Under the pieces are notes generated by a model. That model saw nothing but the letters and a program-made list of their open reading frames with translations. It was not told where the DNA came from and ran no database searches. From NCBI RefSeq assembly GCF_004363315.1, contig NZ_SNYL01000008.1:62001-126000 (forward strand): 64,000 bases of DNA. Reading direction: 5' to 3'. This DNA comes from Tepidicella xavieri (GTDB lineage Bacteria > Pseudomonadota > Gammaproteobacteria > Burkholderiales > Burkholderiaceae_C). Shown here one piece after another: positions 45,565 through 52,371 of the stretch (position 1 is the first letter of the stretch; each line of letters starts with the position of its first letter). A program made the translations under genes and the position numbers.

Positions 45565-46038
45565 TCAGCGGCCCCGGCTTTCCAGGAGCTGGCGGTAGCG
45601 GCGGGGCGTCGATGGCAGCGGCACCCCGCCAATGCGGCGGGCCTCAAACAGCAGCCGCTCGAGCTCGCTGGCGTGTTCAGGCGCTTCAGCCAGGCGCCAC
45701 CAGGCGGGCCACTTGCGCAGCTCGAATCGCTGGGCCATTCGCGCGAGCTCGACTGCGATGCGCCAGGGATGGGGACCGATCTCGGTTTCAACGTGCTGCG
45801 CCAGGCGGTACAGGTATTCGTCGCGGAGCCGAAGGCGGGCCGGTTCGGGGGTGCTTGGCATCCCCAGGCAGCGCGCCAGGCTTGGCGAGGGCCGTCGCAG
45901 TCGGCGGCCGTCCGCGTCAAGGGCGCCACGCTGCCCCGACAGGAGCCATGCGCGCACGCGCTCGCGCACCCACTGCCAGGTCTCGGGTGAGGGCCGATCC
46001 TCGAGCAGCGCCAGCAAGTGCTCGCGGTGGTCACTCAT
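45565..46038 (-). CDS. Unknown element-encoded protein
   Basis: The 157-residue, Arg/Trp-rich helical protein (MSDHREHLLALLEDRP) has no recognised domain. Repeated aromatic-basic stretches (RKWPAWWRLAEAPEHA) suggest a compact helical protein, possibly nucleic-acid or capsid binding, which is inference only. Its ATG overlaps the end of the preceding 69-residue gene by eight bases. The 73 bases between its stop and the capsid start contain the capsid ribosome-binding site and possibly a promoter. Confidence 0.6.
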   Translation of the reverse strand: MSDHREHLLALLEDRPSPETWQWVRERVRAWLLSGQRGALDADGRRLRRPSPSLARCLGMPSTPEPARLRLRDEYLYRLAQHVETEIGPHPWRIAVELARMAQRFELRKWPAWWRLAEAPEHASELERLLFEARRIGGVPLPSTPRRYRQLLESRGR

Positions 46039-46240
46039 GGTGCGGCCTCCTGATGATCGGCGAACACCAGAACGAGGGGCCCGGCGTCGCCTCGCGCAGT
46101 GCGCGGCGCAGCATCGTCCGCAGCGGCTCGCCTGGCAGTCGCCAGATTTCGGGAAGGCGGCCAGGTACGGCCTCCAGACCGGCGATTTCGGCATCATGCG
46201 AAGCCAGCGGGAGCACGTACAGCTCTAGCGATTCATGCAT
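46031..46240 (-). CDS. Unknown 69-residue element protein
   Basis: From the ATG at 46240 (MHESLELYVLPLASHD) the product has 69 residues. The start is well supported by AGGAGGG just upstream. It overlaps the end of the terS-like gene by eight bases and the next gene by eight bases, so all three are coupled. No motif is recognised. The C-terminal half is basic. Confidence 0.55.
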   Translation of the reverse strand: MHESLELYVLPLASHDAEIAGLEAVPGRLPEIWRLPGEPLRTMLRRALREATPGPSFWCSPIIRRPHHE

Positions 46241-46757
46241 GGCTGCCCTCCTGCGAATTGAGCAAGTCGCCATCAGCGACAAGGCTCAGCGCACCTCGAA
46301 TCTCGTCCTCTAGTATTTGGTGCACAGCCACCGGATCAGTGGTCGCAGCCAGGCCCGTCGCAACGCGGTCAGGGATACCCAGAAAGCGCTCACGCAGGAT
46401 GCTCAGTCGCCGGGCGACCGCATGCCGTACCGCGTCGACGCGAATGAGCTCACCCCGCTGCTCCTGCAGCCTCAGCATGGCCAACTGCGCCTCTGCTTCC
46501 TCGCGAACGCGTCGTGCGTCCTCGTAGGTGGCACCCGGAGCTACGCTACCGCTTCGCACCGGCACGGCGGGTGAGCTACCCGTCCGCCGACGAGAGTTGG
46601 CCGCCCACTGCGCGTCGGCCGCAATGGGCTCGATCATCTCTCGCCCGTCGACCGCTATTGGCGTGATGCGACCCTCTGCGATGGCGCGGGTTACAGCGCT
46701 GGGTGCGACGCCTCGGCGACGGGCGTATTCACTTTTCGTGATTAGTTGAGTTTTCAT
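46233..46757 (-). CDS. terS: Terminase small-subunit-like DNA-packaging protein
   Basis: The 174-residue protein begins with a helix-turn-helix (ITKSEYARRRGVAPSAVTRA). A long charged helix follows (YEDARRVREEAEAQLAMLRL), then a RGELIRVDAVRHAVARRL segment and LGIPDRVATGLAATTDP, as in Nu1-like terminase small subunits. Such proteins choose the DNA to be packaged and hand it to a large terminase. No large terminase is encoded nearby, so a satellite would need the helper's. The iteron region precedes it. Assignment is from family resemblance. Confidence 0.7.
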   Translation of the reverse strand: MKTQLITKSEYARRRGVAPSAVTRAIAEGRITPIAVDGREMIEPIAADAQWAANSRRRTGSSPAVPVRSGSVAPGATYEDARRVREEAEAQLAMLRLQEQRGELIRVDAVRHAVARRLSILRERFLGIPDRVATGLAATTDPVAVHQILEDEIRGALSLVADGDLLNSQEGSHA

Positions 46758-46787
46758 AAATCAGAGCTGCTTTGTCGATAGCCTTAA

Positions 46788-47126
46788 CTATTCCTGGCAC
46801 TGCCCACTAGCGAGAGGCCGCGGCCGCCAATGACCCGCATCTCTTTTTCCCGTAGGGGGAACCGACCTGGGGGGAAGCCTGGCGCTTCCGTCGCTTCCAA
46901 CGCTTCCACGTGTTTTCGCATCTTTCCAATTTCTCCACTTACCTACCTTTTCTTCCTTAATAGGTAATGGGTTGGAAGCGGTGGAAGCGTATACGTGACA
47001 AGCACTTGCGCGCACTTCCGGTTGGTTGCGCTTCCGACCGGGGTGGAAGCGGAGGGGGATGGCGGCGGCAAAGTGGCCGATGGGGTTGGAAGCGGTGCCG
47101 CCAAGGGTTGGAAGCGGAGCACTCAT
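46788..47126 (-). CDS. Possible small ORF overlapping the iteron region
   Basis: The ATG at 47126 overlaps the helicase stop (ATGA), with GAGGAGG seven bases upstream, a strong sign of translational coupling. The 112 predicted residues are basic and low in complexity; the iterons translate into repeated TASNP units. Either a short protein is really made across the origin or the start signals are fortuitous. I give it low confidence because composition is unlike the neighbouring genes. Confidence 0.3.
   Translation of the reverse strand: MSAPLPTLGGTASNPIGHFAAAIPLRFHPGRKRNQPEVRASACHVYASTASNPLPIKEEKVGKWRNWKDAKTRGSVGSDGSARLPPRSVPPTGKRDAGHWRPRPLASGQCQE
46873..47116. other. Iteron array, putative replication origin of the element
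   Basis: GGAAGCG occurs exactly at 46974, 46983, 47045, 47088 and 47110. Its complement CGCTTCC occurs at 46883, 46892, 46901 and 47029. Near-matches lie at 46873 and 47013. The left trio has a strict nine-base period and opposite orientation to the pair at 46974/46983. The stretch between them (46908-46973) is rich in A/T and pyrimidines for this genome. Repeats in two orientations around an easily melted segment, next to a primase/helicase gene pair, is the layout of an iteron origin. Confidence 0.65.
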
Positions 47127-48544
47127 GTCGGGGCCTCCTCGCCAAAGACGCGGCAGAACCCGCGCAGCGGTCCATCAAAGGCTGCCACGGCCTGGGTGGC
47201 GAAGTCGTACCAGGTCACGCCGTTGCGTGGACCGGCGCCACTGGGCAGCCAGAGCGTGATTGGCGCGCCGCTGCTGCCGCCTGATGGCGAGCACTTCTGG
47301 CGCGACAGGCGCTGGCCTGCAGCCTTCGCCGCGATCGCCGTGAACGTCGTCTGTGCGGGGATGCTGCGCTCGCCGTGGGCGCGGCACCAGCGCGCAAAGC
47401 CGCGATAGAGCTGCGCTGTACTGCAGGGCCATAGGGGTAGCTCGAGCTGCTGGGCGAGCCAGTCGCGCACGAAGCGTTCCGCCGGGCGTAGGCCGAGCTC
47501 CACCAGCTCGCGCTTGGCCTGGGTCAGGGGCGGCGGCGCGTAGGGGTCAAAGCGACTCGTGTCGAGGCCGACAAGGTAGGCCAGAAAGGCGTTGAGCCCG
47601 CCCGAATCAATGCAGCGCCCGACGCGCGCATAGAGGTCGTCGGTTCGTTTAGGCGGGCACCAGACCACGTAGTGACGTCGGTCGTCTGCCTCGAGCGCCA
47701 GCGGCTTCGCCTCGTTGGAGAGGAAGACCAGATTCGCGGCGTTGCGCTCCTGGCGCACGGTCGCAAACTTGGCCTCGATCATCAGCGTTTCGCCCGTAAT
47801 CAGCGCCTTGAGCCGGTGGCGGTAGTGGGCCGCCTCGCCGGGTGCAAGCACCTCGTCGGCCACCACGAAGAGGCACCGCGAGGCCCAGTCGGTGTACCGG
47901 CTCTCCAGTTGCGCCTGGCCGATCACGCGCGCGTATTCGCCGTAGATGCGGGCCATGACGCCCTCGAACAGCAGGCTCTTGCCGCAGCCCTGCGGGCCAT
48001 GAAATACCAGCGCGCTGCGCAGCTTGGCGCCGGGATGCTGCAGCGGGTATGCCAACCAGTGCAGCAGGTATTCCACGTGACGCGCTCGCCCTTCTGGGTC
48101 GGGTGCGGTCTCACTCATCAAATGCTCGACCAGCTCCAGAATCGGTCCGCAGTCGCCCTCGACGGGGGCCAGAGGGAATCCGCGCCAGAGGTTAATTTGA
48201 TGTGGCAAGCAGTGCCCGGAGGGCTCGAAGACGATATCTTCGGGTGCCACCTGGCGGCGTGCCGGGTGAGTCAGCCACGCCTTGTAAATCGATGCATTCC
48301 CCGCCAGCTCATAGCGCAGGTGCCGGACCGGGTACTCGCGCAGCAGCCACAGGTCAAAGACGCGATCGGTCCCAAGGATGTAGACCCAGCGCTCGAGCGC
48401 GTCCACGAGCTGCAGCGGTTGCTGCAGGCGCTGCGCCAGTTCGCCAGGGCCAGGACACTCGCCAGGCATTGCGCCGTTGGGGTCGAGTTCGGCCATCGTG
48501 CGGGCACGCAGTTGTTCGATGCGTTTGGGGTCCACCTGCATCAT
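47123..48544 (-). CDS. P-loop replication helicase of the element (DUF5906/P4-like)
   Basis: The 473-residue protein has Walker A FHGPQGCGKSLLFEG at about residues 175-190, a Walker B-like CLFVVADEVLAPGEA segment and LVFLSNEAKPLALEADDRRH. This is the pattern of the DUF5906/P4-type helicases attached to phage and plasmid primases. The N-terminal third contains no recognised primase domain. It starts at overlapping ATGATG codons within the stop of the zinc-finger protein gene, so the two probably form a primase-helicase unit. The iterons downstream are its likely target. Confidence 0.78.
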   Translation of the reverse strand: MMQVDPKRIEQLRARTMAELDPNGAMPGECPGPGELAQRLQQPLQLVDALERWVYILGTDRVFDLWLLREYPVRHLRYELAGNASIYKAWLTHPARRQVAPEDIVFEPSGHCLPHQINLWRGFPLAPVEGDCGPILELVEHLMSETAPDPEGRARHVEYLLHWLAYPLQHPGAKLRSALVFHGPQGCGKSLLFEGVMARIYGEYARVIGQAQLESRYTDWASRCLFVVADEVLAPGEAAHYRHRLKALITGETLMIEAKFATVRQERNAANLVFLSNEAKPLALEADDRRHYVVWCPPKRTDDLYARVGRCIDSGGLNAFLAYLVGLDTSRFDPYAPPPLTQAKRELVELGLRPAERFVRDWLAQQLELPLWPCSTAQLYRGFARWCRAHGERSIPAQTTFTAIAAKAAGQRLSRQKCSPSGGSSGAPITLWLPSGAGPRNGVTWYDFATQAVAAFDGPLRGFCRVFGEEAPT

Positions 48545-49047
48545 CGGCGTCCCCCTGGCGGCGTGGCCAACAGCAGCACGCGACGGGCTGCGTCGATGAT
48601 CGCCTGGCGGGCGTTTTGGTCGAGGACGTGGCCGTTGGCAACGCGCAGCGCCTCGATCGCCAGCAGCTCGGCGTCGGCCGCAATCAGTGCCAGGGCATCG
48701 GCGGCACTCAGCCCGGCCGGTCGCGTCGGCGGTGGCGCGATGGCGCTGCCATCCTCGATCCAGCAGCCGAGTCGCCGGGCGGCCTCGACGAAGGTCAGGC
48801 CGTGGCGGTTCATGGCGAACGCGATCACATCCCCGCCGCGTTCGCCGCAACCCATGCAGGCGTACGCGCCGCTGGCAAGATTTATTCGCAAGGATTGCCC
48901 GCCGTGCCAGGGACAGTCGGCCGTGCGCCAGGTGCCGCGCTTCTCGCGAAACGCCAGCCCCTCGGTTGCGATGTAATAAGTCTCTGGATCGGGCAACAGC
49001 CCACGGTCAAAGCGTCCGCGTGGTGCAGGATTTCCAGCCGGGGCCAT
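48541..49047 (-). CDS. CHC2 zinc-finger primase-like protein
   Basis: The 168-residue protein has the zinc-binding set Cys-x2-His (CPWHGG) and Cys-x2-Cys (CMGCGERGGDVIAF) of DnaG/P4-type primases at about residues 45-80. There is no Toprim catalytic domain after it, only a helical tail. It therefore probably recognises DNA for initiation, while the polymerising activity is either in the helicase protein or absent. The ATG at 49047 shares one base with the preceding stop (TGATG). It is coupled to the helicase gene downstream. Confidence 0.8.
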   Translation of the reverse strand: MAPAGNPAPRGRFDRGLLPDPETYYIATEGLAFREKRGTWRTADCPWHGGQSLRINLASGAYACMGCGERGGDVIAFAMNRHGLTFVEAARRLGCWIEDGSAIAPPPTRPAGLSAADALALIAADAELLAIEALRVANGHVLDQNARQAIIDAARRVLLLATPPGGRR

Positions 49048-49376
49048 CAACGCATCCCCTCGGCACTGGTGCGGCGGCGGCGGTGCAGGCTGCTGCGCGC
49101 GATTTCCTCGCCGGTGTCCGGGTCGCTCAGGCGCAGCGTCAGGTCTGGCAGCACCTCGACCAGGTAGGGCCGCTCGGCGCCGCTGTCCTGGGGCCGCAGC
49201 GTGGCCTTCCAGAGCGCGCGCCCGCGCGGGTTGAGGGCATCGACCAGACGCCAGGCCTTTGCCAGCAGATCGCGCTGCTGCGGAGTTTGCGGCGGTTGCC
49301 GGCGTGTAGAAGATTGGCGCTTGTCACGTTGGCCGGAGCGCCTGGCGGCGGGGTCGAGCCTGAGGACCTCAGCCAT
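49047..49376 (-). CDS. Unknown 109-residue element protein
   Basis: The N-terminal third is very basic and disordered in character (RRSGQRDKRQSSTRRQ). The C-terminal part (LVEVLPDLTLRLSDPDTGEE) looks like a small beta-rich domain. No family is recognised. It overlaps the preceding gene by eight bases and the primase-like gene by one. DNA binding is plausible from charge alone. Confidence 0.55.
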   Translation of the reverse strand: MAEVLRLDPAARRSGQRDKRQSSTRRQPPQTPQQRDLLAKAWRLVDALNPRGRALWKATLRPQDSGAERPYLVEVLPDLTLRLSDPDTGEEIARSSLHRRRRTSAEGMR

Positions 49377-49644
49377 TTTTTGCCGTCCGCTCGACGTAGG
49401 CGCTCAAGGCGGCGCGCTCCACCACGGCGGCGAAGCGCTCGGGGTGGATCAACAGTCGGTTGCGGTGCAGGGCGACAGCACCGGCCTCGGCGAGCTCGTC
49501 GCGCAGCTTGCGCAATGCCCAGCGGGCGGCATGTTCCGACGGGTAGGGCGCGTCATCGTTGGCCCAGAGGGTGCGCAGGGGCACGAACCCCTGCATGACG
49601 GACACCCGTGCGGGGGCGCCCTTGATGCGTAGTTTTTCAGACAC
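49369..49644 (-). CDS. Unknown small element protein, possible DNA-binding
   Basis: The open frame begins with GTG at 49653. The GTG at 49644 is better placed after a GGAG site, giving 91 residues (VSEKLRIKGAPARVSVMQGF). HAARWALRKLRDELAEAGAV followed by HRNRLLIHPERF resembles a helix-turn-helix with a wing, as in small excision/activator proteins of islands, but I cannot name a family. An 11-bp inverted repeat (49647-49657 and 49727-49737) overlaps its start. Self-regulation is therefore possible. Confidence 0.55.
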   Translation of the reverse strand: MSEKLRIKGAPARVSVMQGFVPLRTLWANDDAPYPSEHAARWALRKLRDELAEAGAVALHRNRLLIHPERFAAVVERAALSAYVERTAKNG

Positions 49645-49646
49645 TG

Positions 49647-49796
49647 CGATCACTCCAGGTTTGCCAGCGTCCCGCAGGGGTTGGCCTGCGGTTCCCAGAC
49701 GCTGGGCCGTGCCGATTAGTGGCCGGTGGAGTGATCGTCGGGTTTGGGGGTGTTTTTGTCAGGGACGATTCAAAGATGGATTAGGCCGGAATCGTC
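49647..49796. promoter_or_regulatory. Control region with two inverted repeats
   Basis: CGATCACTCCA (49647-49657) and TGGAGTGATCG (49727-49737) are perfect inverted copies 69 bases apart. GACGATTC (49764-49771) and GAATCGTC (49789-49796) are a second pair with 17 bases between. They fill the 157-base gap between the 274-residue gene and the primase-side genes. Two dyads in the only sizeable early gap suggest the main promoter/operator of the replication block. Confidence 0.5.
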
Positions 49797-49810
49797 ACGC
49801 ACGGAATTGG

Positions 49811-50635
49811 TTACGTTCGGCGTTTGTAGCGCGTCTTGAGCGCCTTGACTGCATCAGCGCTGAAGGCCTCGGCGGGGGCGTCCAGCGTCACGCAGAGCAA
49901 CGATGCCATCTGCTCGGGAGTGAGGGCGTCCAGCAGGTTCACCCCTAGCCAATGCCCCCGGCGCTCAAGGGTAGCCATGAGCCGTCGTGCGATTGGGGCC
50001 CAACCGACCGTCTTTCGACTGAACACCTCCCGACGATCCGCCGACCAAAGTCGGTTTGCCGGTGCGGGATGCCGATCGGCAATGGCTTGCAAAAGGTCCT
50101 CCAGGCCTGGCAGCGGTCGATTTATCGTGAAGACCAGTCGGGCCAATCTTGCCACCTCTAAATCGTCCGCGTTCAATTCTCCGACCCAGCTCCATAGGTC
50201 AAGTGGATCGGGCGCATCATGAGGCCAATCATCGACCCCTTCTGACTCTCGAATCTGCCGATGAATGGATACGAGCTCTGCTAATTGCGCTGCTGTACGG
50301 CCGATAGCTTCATTGAGTTCGTCGAGTTGCCGCAATGCCGCTACCGCGCGTGCAGGCGTTTTTCCGCGCACATAATCCAGCGCGCATTCGATTGCGGACT
50401 CCAAGATTTGGCCCCGAATGGTGTCTCCATTCGCGCCAACACGCCAGCAATCGGCGTCCAGTTCGAGCCATCGACAGGAAAGGCGGTCCCGGAGAGCCTC
50501 CCAGGAACCCAGCCGGTCGGCATTCGGCGGCAAGCCGTGCGATGGATTGACAGGCCGATAGGCATCGAGCGCATCTGCGGCCCATTCTGGGAGTTTCCTT
50601 TTCGTCATCGATACTGTCGAATCCGGTTCTCTCAT
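49811..50635 (-). CDS. Unknown 274-residue element protein
   Basis: The product is acidic and Leu/Trp-rich with no recognised domain. Helical segments around LDYVRGKTPARAVAALRQLDELNEAIGRT and a C-terminal basic end (KALKTRYKRRT) are visible. The ATG at 50635 lies seven bases after a strong 10-bp hairpin and lacks a clear ribosome-binding site; the ATG at 50608 is an alternative start. Codon composition is less GC-biased than in flanking chromosomal genes, consistent with transfer. Confidence 0.55.
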   Translation of the reverse strand: MREPDSTVSMTKRKLPEWAADALDAYRPVNPSHGLPPNADRLGSWEALRDRLSCRWLELDADCWRVGANGDTIRGQILESAIECALDYVRGKTPARAVAALRQLDELNEAIGRTAAQLAELVSIHRQIRESEGVDDWPHDAPDPLDLWSWVGELNADDLEVARLARLVFTINRPLPGLEDLLQAIADRHPAPANRLWSADRREVFSRKTVGWAPIARRLMATLERRGHWLGVNLLDALTPEQMASLLCVTLDAPAEAFSADAVKALKTRYKRRT

Positions 50636-50642
50636 TAGCTTT

Positions 50643-50667
50643 GGGGCGCCGCGCCTGGCGGCGCCCC
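50643..50667 (-). repeat. 10-bp GC hairpin before the 274-residue gene
   Basis: GGGGCGCCGC (50643-50652) and GCGGCGCCCC (50658-50667) pair perfectly around five bases. On the minus strand it lies between the stop of the 78-residue gene and the ATG at 50635. The place where a ribosome-binding site should be is inside or touching the stem. It may attenuate transcription or control translation. Confidence 0.55.
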
Positions 50668-50692
50668 GCTCTTCATCACAGAATCGGGCGCT

Positions 50693-50929
50693 TCAGTGCG
50701 GATTGAGGCCGTGCACCACATCGCCCGCGATCGTTTCCGCGCTTTCGGCCAGGCGTTTGATGGCGTAGGAGAGGTGGACAGTTTGCCCCTCGTCCGCCAA
50801 TGGCATCAGGGCTGCAATCGTTCGAATTGATCCCGCCAGGCAGAGCACTTCCTCCCATTTGGGGTGCTCTCCGTTGAACGCGAAGACGTTGAGGGGGGTG
50901 CTCTCGATGGACTTTTGCTGGGATTTCAT
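50693..50929 (-). CDS. Unknown 78-residue element protein
   Basis: MKSQQKSIESTPLNVFAFNG begins a 78-residue acidic protein without recognised motifs. It starts within the stop of the 82-residue gene (ATGA, 50926-50929), so the two are coupled. The predicted helices IKRLAESAETIAGDV suggest a small helical bundle. Function is unknown. Confidence 0.55.
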   Translation of the reverse strand: MKSQQKSIESTPLNVFAFNGEHPKWEEVLCLAGSIRTIAALMPLADEGQTVHLSYAIKRLAESAETIAGDVVHGLNPH

Positions 50930-51174
50930 TGGGTGGCCTCCCGGGGGTTGATGTGCCGGTCAAGCAGGTCAGAGAGCTCAGTCGCAACGTCGCTGGCCAG
51001 CTCGGCGGCGAGGTCGAGGTATTCGCGGCGCAGATCGGGTGCCACATCCTCAAACGATTCCTGGCCACTGGGGCCAGAAATTGCCTGCAGCATGGCGGCC
51101 AGTCGCCTGGCCTTCGTCATGCTCGTGTCCAGGGTGTCGAAGCTCTCGGGGCGGATCGGTTGCGGTGTGTTCAT
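50926..51174 (-). CDS. Unknown 82-residue element protein
   Basis: MNTPQPIRPESFDTLDTSMT starts an 82-residue helical, acidic protein with no recognised family. It lies 31 bases beyond the integrase stop on the minus strand and heads the run of overlapping small genes. Its start region follows the integrase gene directly, so it may be read from the integrase transcript. Confidence 0.55.
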   Translation of the reverse strand: MNTPQPIRPESFDTLDTSMTKARRLAAMLQAISGPSGQESFEDVAPDLRREYLDLAAELASDVATELSDLLDRHINPREATQ

Positions 51175-51204
51175 GGTCTTGGGTTTGATTCGGGGTTGAT
51201 GGGT

Positions 51205-52227
51205 TCAGATGGAGCCGAGCGCCTGGGCCATAGCGGCCGCCTTGGTTTGCACGGTCAGGTGCGCGTATCGGCGCGTCATGTCGAGCTTGCGATGCCCGAG
51301 CACTTCGGCCACCACGTTGAGCGGCACGCCCGCCTGCGCCATGTAGGACGCGCAGCAGTGGCGCAAGTCGTGGAAGCGGAAATTGCGCAGCTTGGCGCGC
51401 GCCACGGCTTCGCGCCAGGCGGTATCAATCCGCGCGGGCTCGAGGTACTTGCTGCGCACGCTGCCGAAGACGAAGCGCGCGGGGTCGGTCGAGACAAAGG
51501 GACGCAGCGCTTCCACCACGTCGGGCAGCAGGACCAGGGTGCGGCGGTCGCCGTTTTTGGTGCGGCCCAGGTAGGCCAGACCGGCCTCGAGGTCGACGTC
51601 GCGCCAGGTCAGGCCCAGCAGCTCGCCTTTGCGCGCGCCGGTTTTCATGGCCATGAGCACGAGGGCGTACAGCCTGGGGTACTTGGACACCCGGCACGCC
51701 AGAAACAGCCGCGAGCGCTCGTCGGTGTCGAGGTAGCGCACGCGGCCATCGCTCTCGCCCATGCGCTTGAGCCCGCGGCACGGGTGAACAAACCCCTTGG
51801 GCGTCAGGCGCTGCTCGATGGCCCAGGTAAAGACCGATGCGATGGCCTGCACGTAGCGATTGAGGGTCGCGCCGCTTTTCTGGCGCTGGCGGCCCTTGAC
51901 CTTGAAGATTTGCCGCCCTTGGTGATCCACCCCGACGAAGACCAGCGGCGGCTTGGTCGCCAGCTCGCTGCGTCCAGCGTGGATCAGGTCAGCGTCGACC
52001 TGGCTCACCTCAAAGTCGCCAATCATCTCCTGCCATGCGGCGAGGCGATGCGCGCGAGAGCCGTCTTGCCCGTTGTACTGGGCCATGTAACGCTCGATCA
52101 GCTCGCTGACGGTGATCGAGGTTGGGCGCTGCGAAAGCGAGCGCAGCCGGAGGGAAACGCCCTCCGGGTCGACTTGTGAGCGGGCGCTGGGAACACCCGC
52201 AACACTGTTGCTGCCATGAAACGTCAT
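51205..52227 (-). CDS. int: Tyrosine recombinase (integrase) of the element
   Basis: The 340-residue site-specific recombinase starts at the ATG at 52227, with an ideal GGAGG eight bases upstream; the frame is open further but unsupported. Catalytic residues are in order: Arg in GARKGELLGL, Lys in TKNGDRR, HDLRH (His-x2-Arg), His in LGHRKL and Tyr in MTRRYAHL. The N-terminal part contains a SAM-like core-binding domain. It lies 97 bases from the attR core in the same direction as tRNA-Asn, the usual arrangement for tRNA-targeting integrases. Confidence 0.95.
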   Translation of the reverse strand: MTFHGSNSVAGVPSARSQVDPEGVSLRLRSLSQRPTSITVSELIERYMAQYNGQDGSRAHRLAAWQEMIGDFEVSQVDADLIHAGRSELATKPPLVFVGVDHQGRQIFKVKGRQRQKSGATLNRYVQAIASVFTWAIEQRLTPKGFVHPCRGLKRMGESDGRVRYLDTDERSRLFLACRVSKYPRLYALVLMAMKTGARKGELLGLTWRDVDLEAGLAYLGRTKNGDRRTLVLLPDVVEALRPFVSTDPARFVFGSVRSKYLEPARIDTAWREAVARAKLRNFRFHDLRHCCASYMAQAGVPLNVVAEVLGHRKLDMTRRYAHLTVQTKAAAMAQALGSI

Positions 52228-52299
52228 GTCGATTTCCTCCAAAAGCGCCGACAAGCGGCGGACTGGTTGGAGTCTGGACTGACGCTGGCAAACCACTAA

Positions 52300-52316
52300 C
52301 TAAGTCATAGACTTAG
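52300..52316. promoter_or_regulatory. 17-bp dyad between integrase gene and attR
   Basis: CTAAGTC (52300-52306) and GACTTAG (52310-52316) are perfect inverted copies around ATA, eight bases from the att core. Its position fits a site for an excision factor, for the integrase itself, or for repression of int. Confidence 0.5.
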
Positions 52317-52324
52317 CGGAGCAT

Positions 52325-52371
52325 TTTGGCTCCCCAACCTGGGCTCGAACCAGGGACCTACGGATTAACAG
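52325..52371. repeat. attR: 47-bp repeat within tRNA-Asn
   Basis: This is the right-hand copy of the attL repeat, comprising two bases beyond the tRNA CCA end through the anticodon loop. The element supplies this 3' half, restoring a complete tRNA gene after insertion. Confidence 0.95.

Larger units (their letters stand above)
43590..52371. mobile_element. Integrated phage-satellite-like element in tRNA-Asn
   Basis: The element has 47-bp direct repeats at both ends, an intact target tRNA at one end and a tyrosine integrase next to it. Cargo on the minus strand comprises small unknown proteins, a zinc-finger primase protein, a P-loop helicase, an iteron region, a terminase small-subunit-like protein and an HK97-type capsid protein. 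Portal, large terminase, prohead protease, tail and lysis genes are not seen in its 8.7 kb. This combination fits a phage satellite (phage-inducible-island type) rather than a full prophage. A decayed prophage is the alternative, but the genes look intact and tightly packed. Confidence 0.85.

Noticed and set aside
46873-47116. CRISPR array reading of the short repeats
   Set aside because: The repeat unit is seven to nine bases in both orientations, without uniform spacers or cas genes; iterons fit better.
46967-47408. Plus-strand ORFs across the iterons
   Set aside because: No start signals, and opposite in direction to all other element genes; products of repeat translation only.
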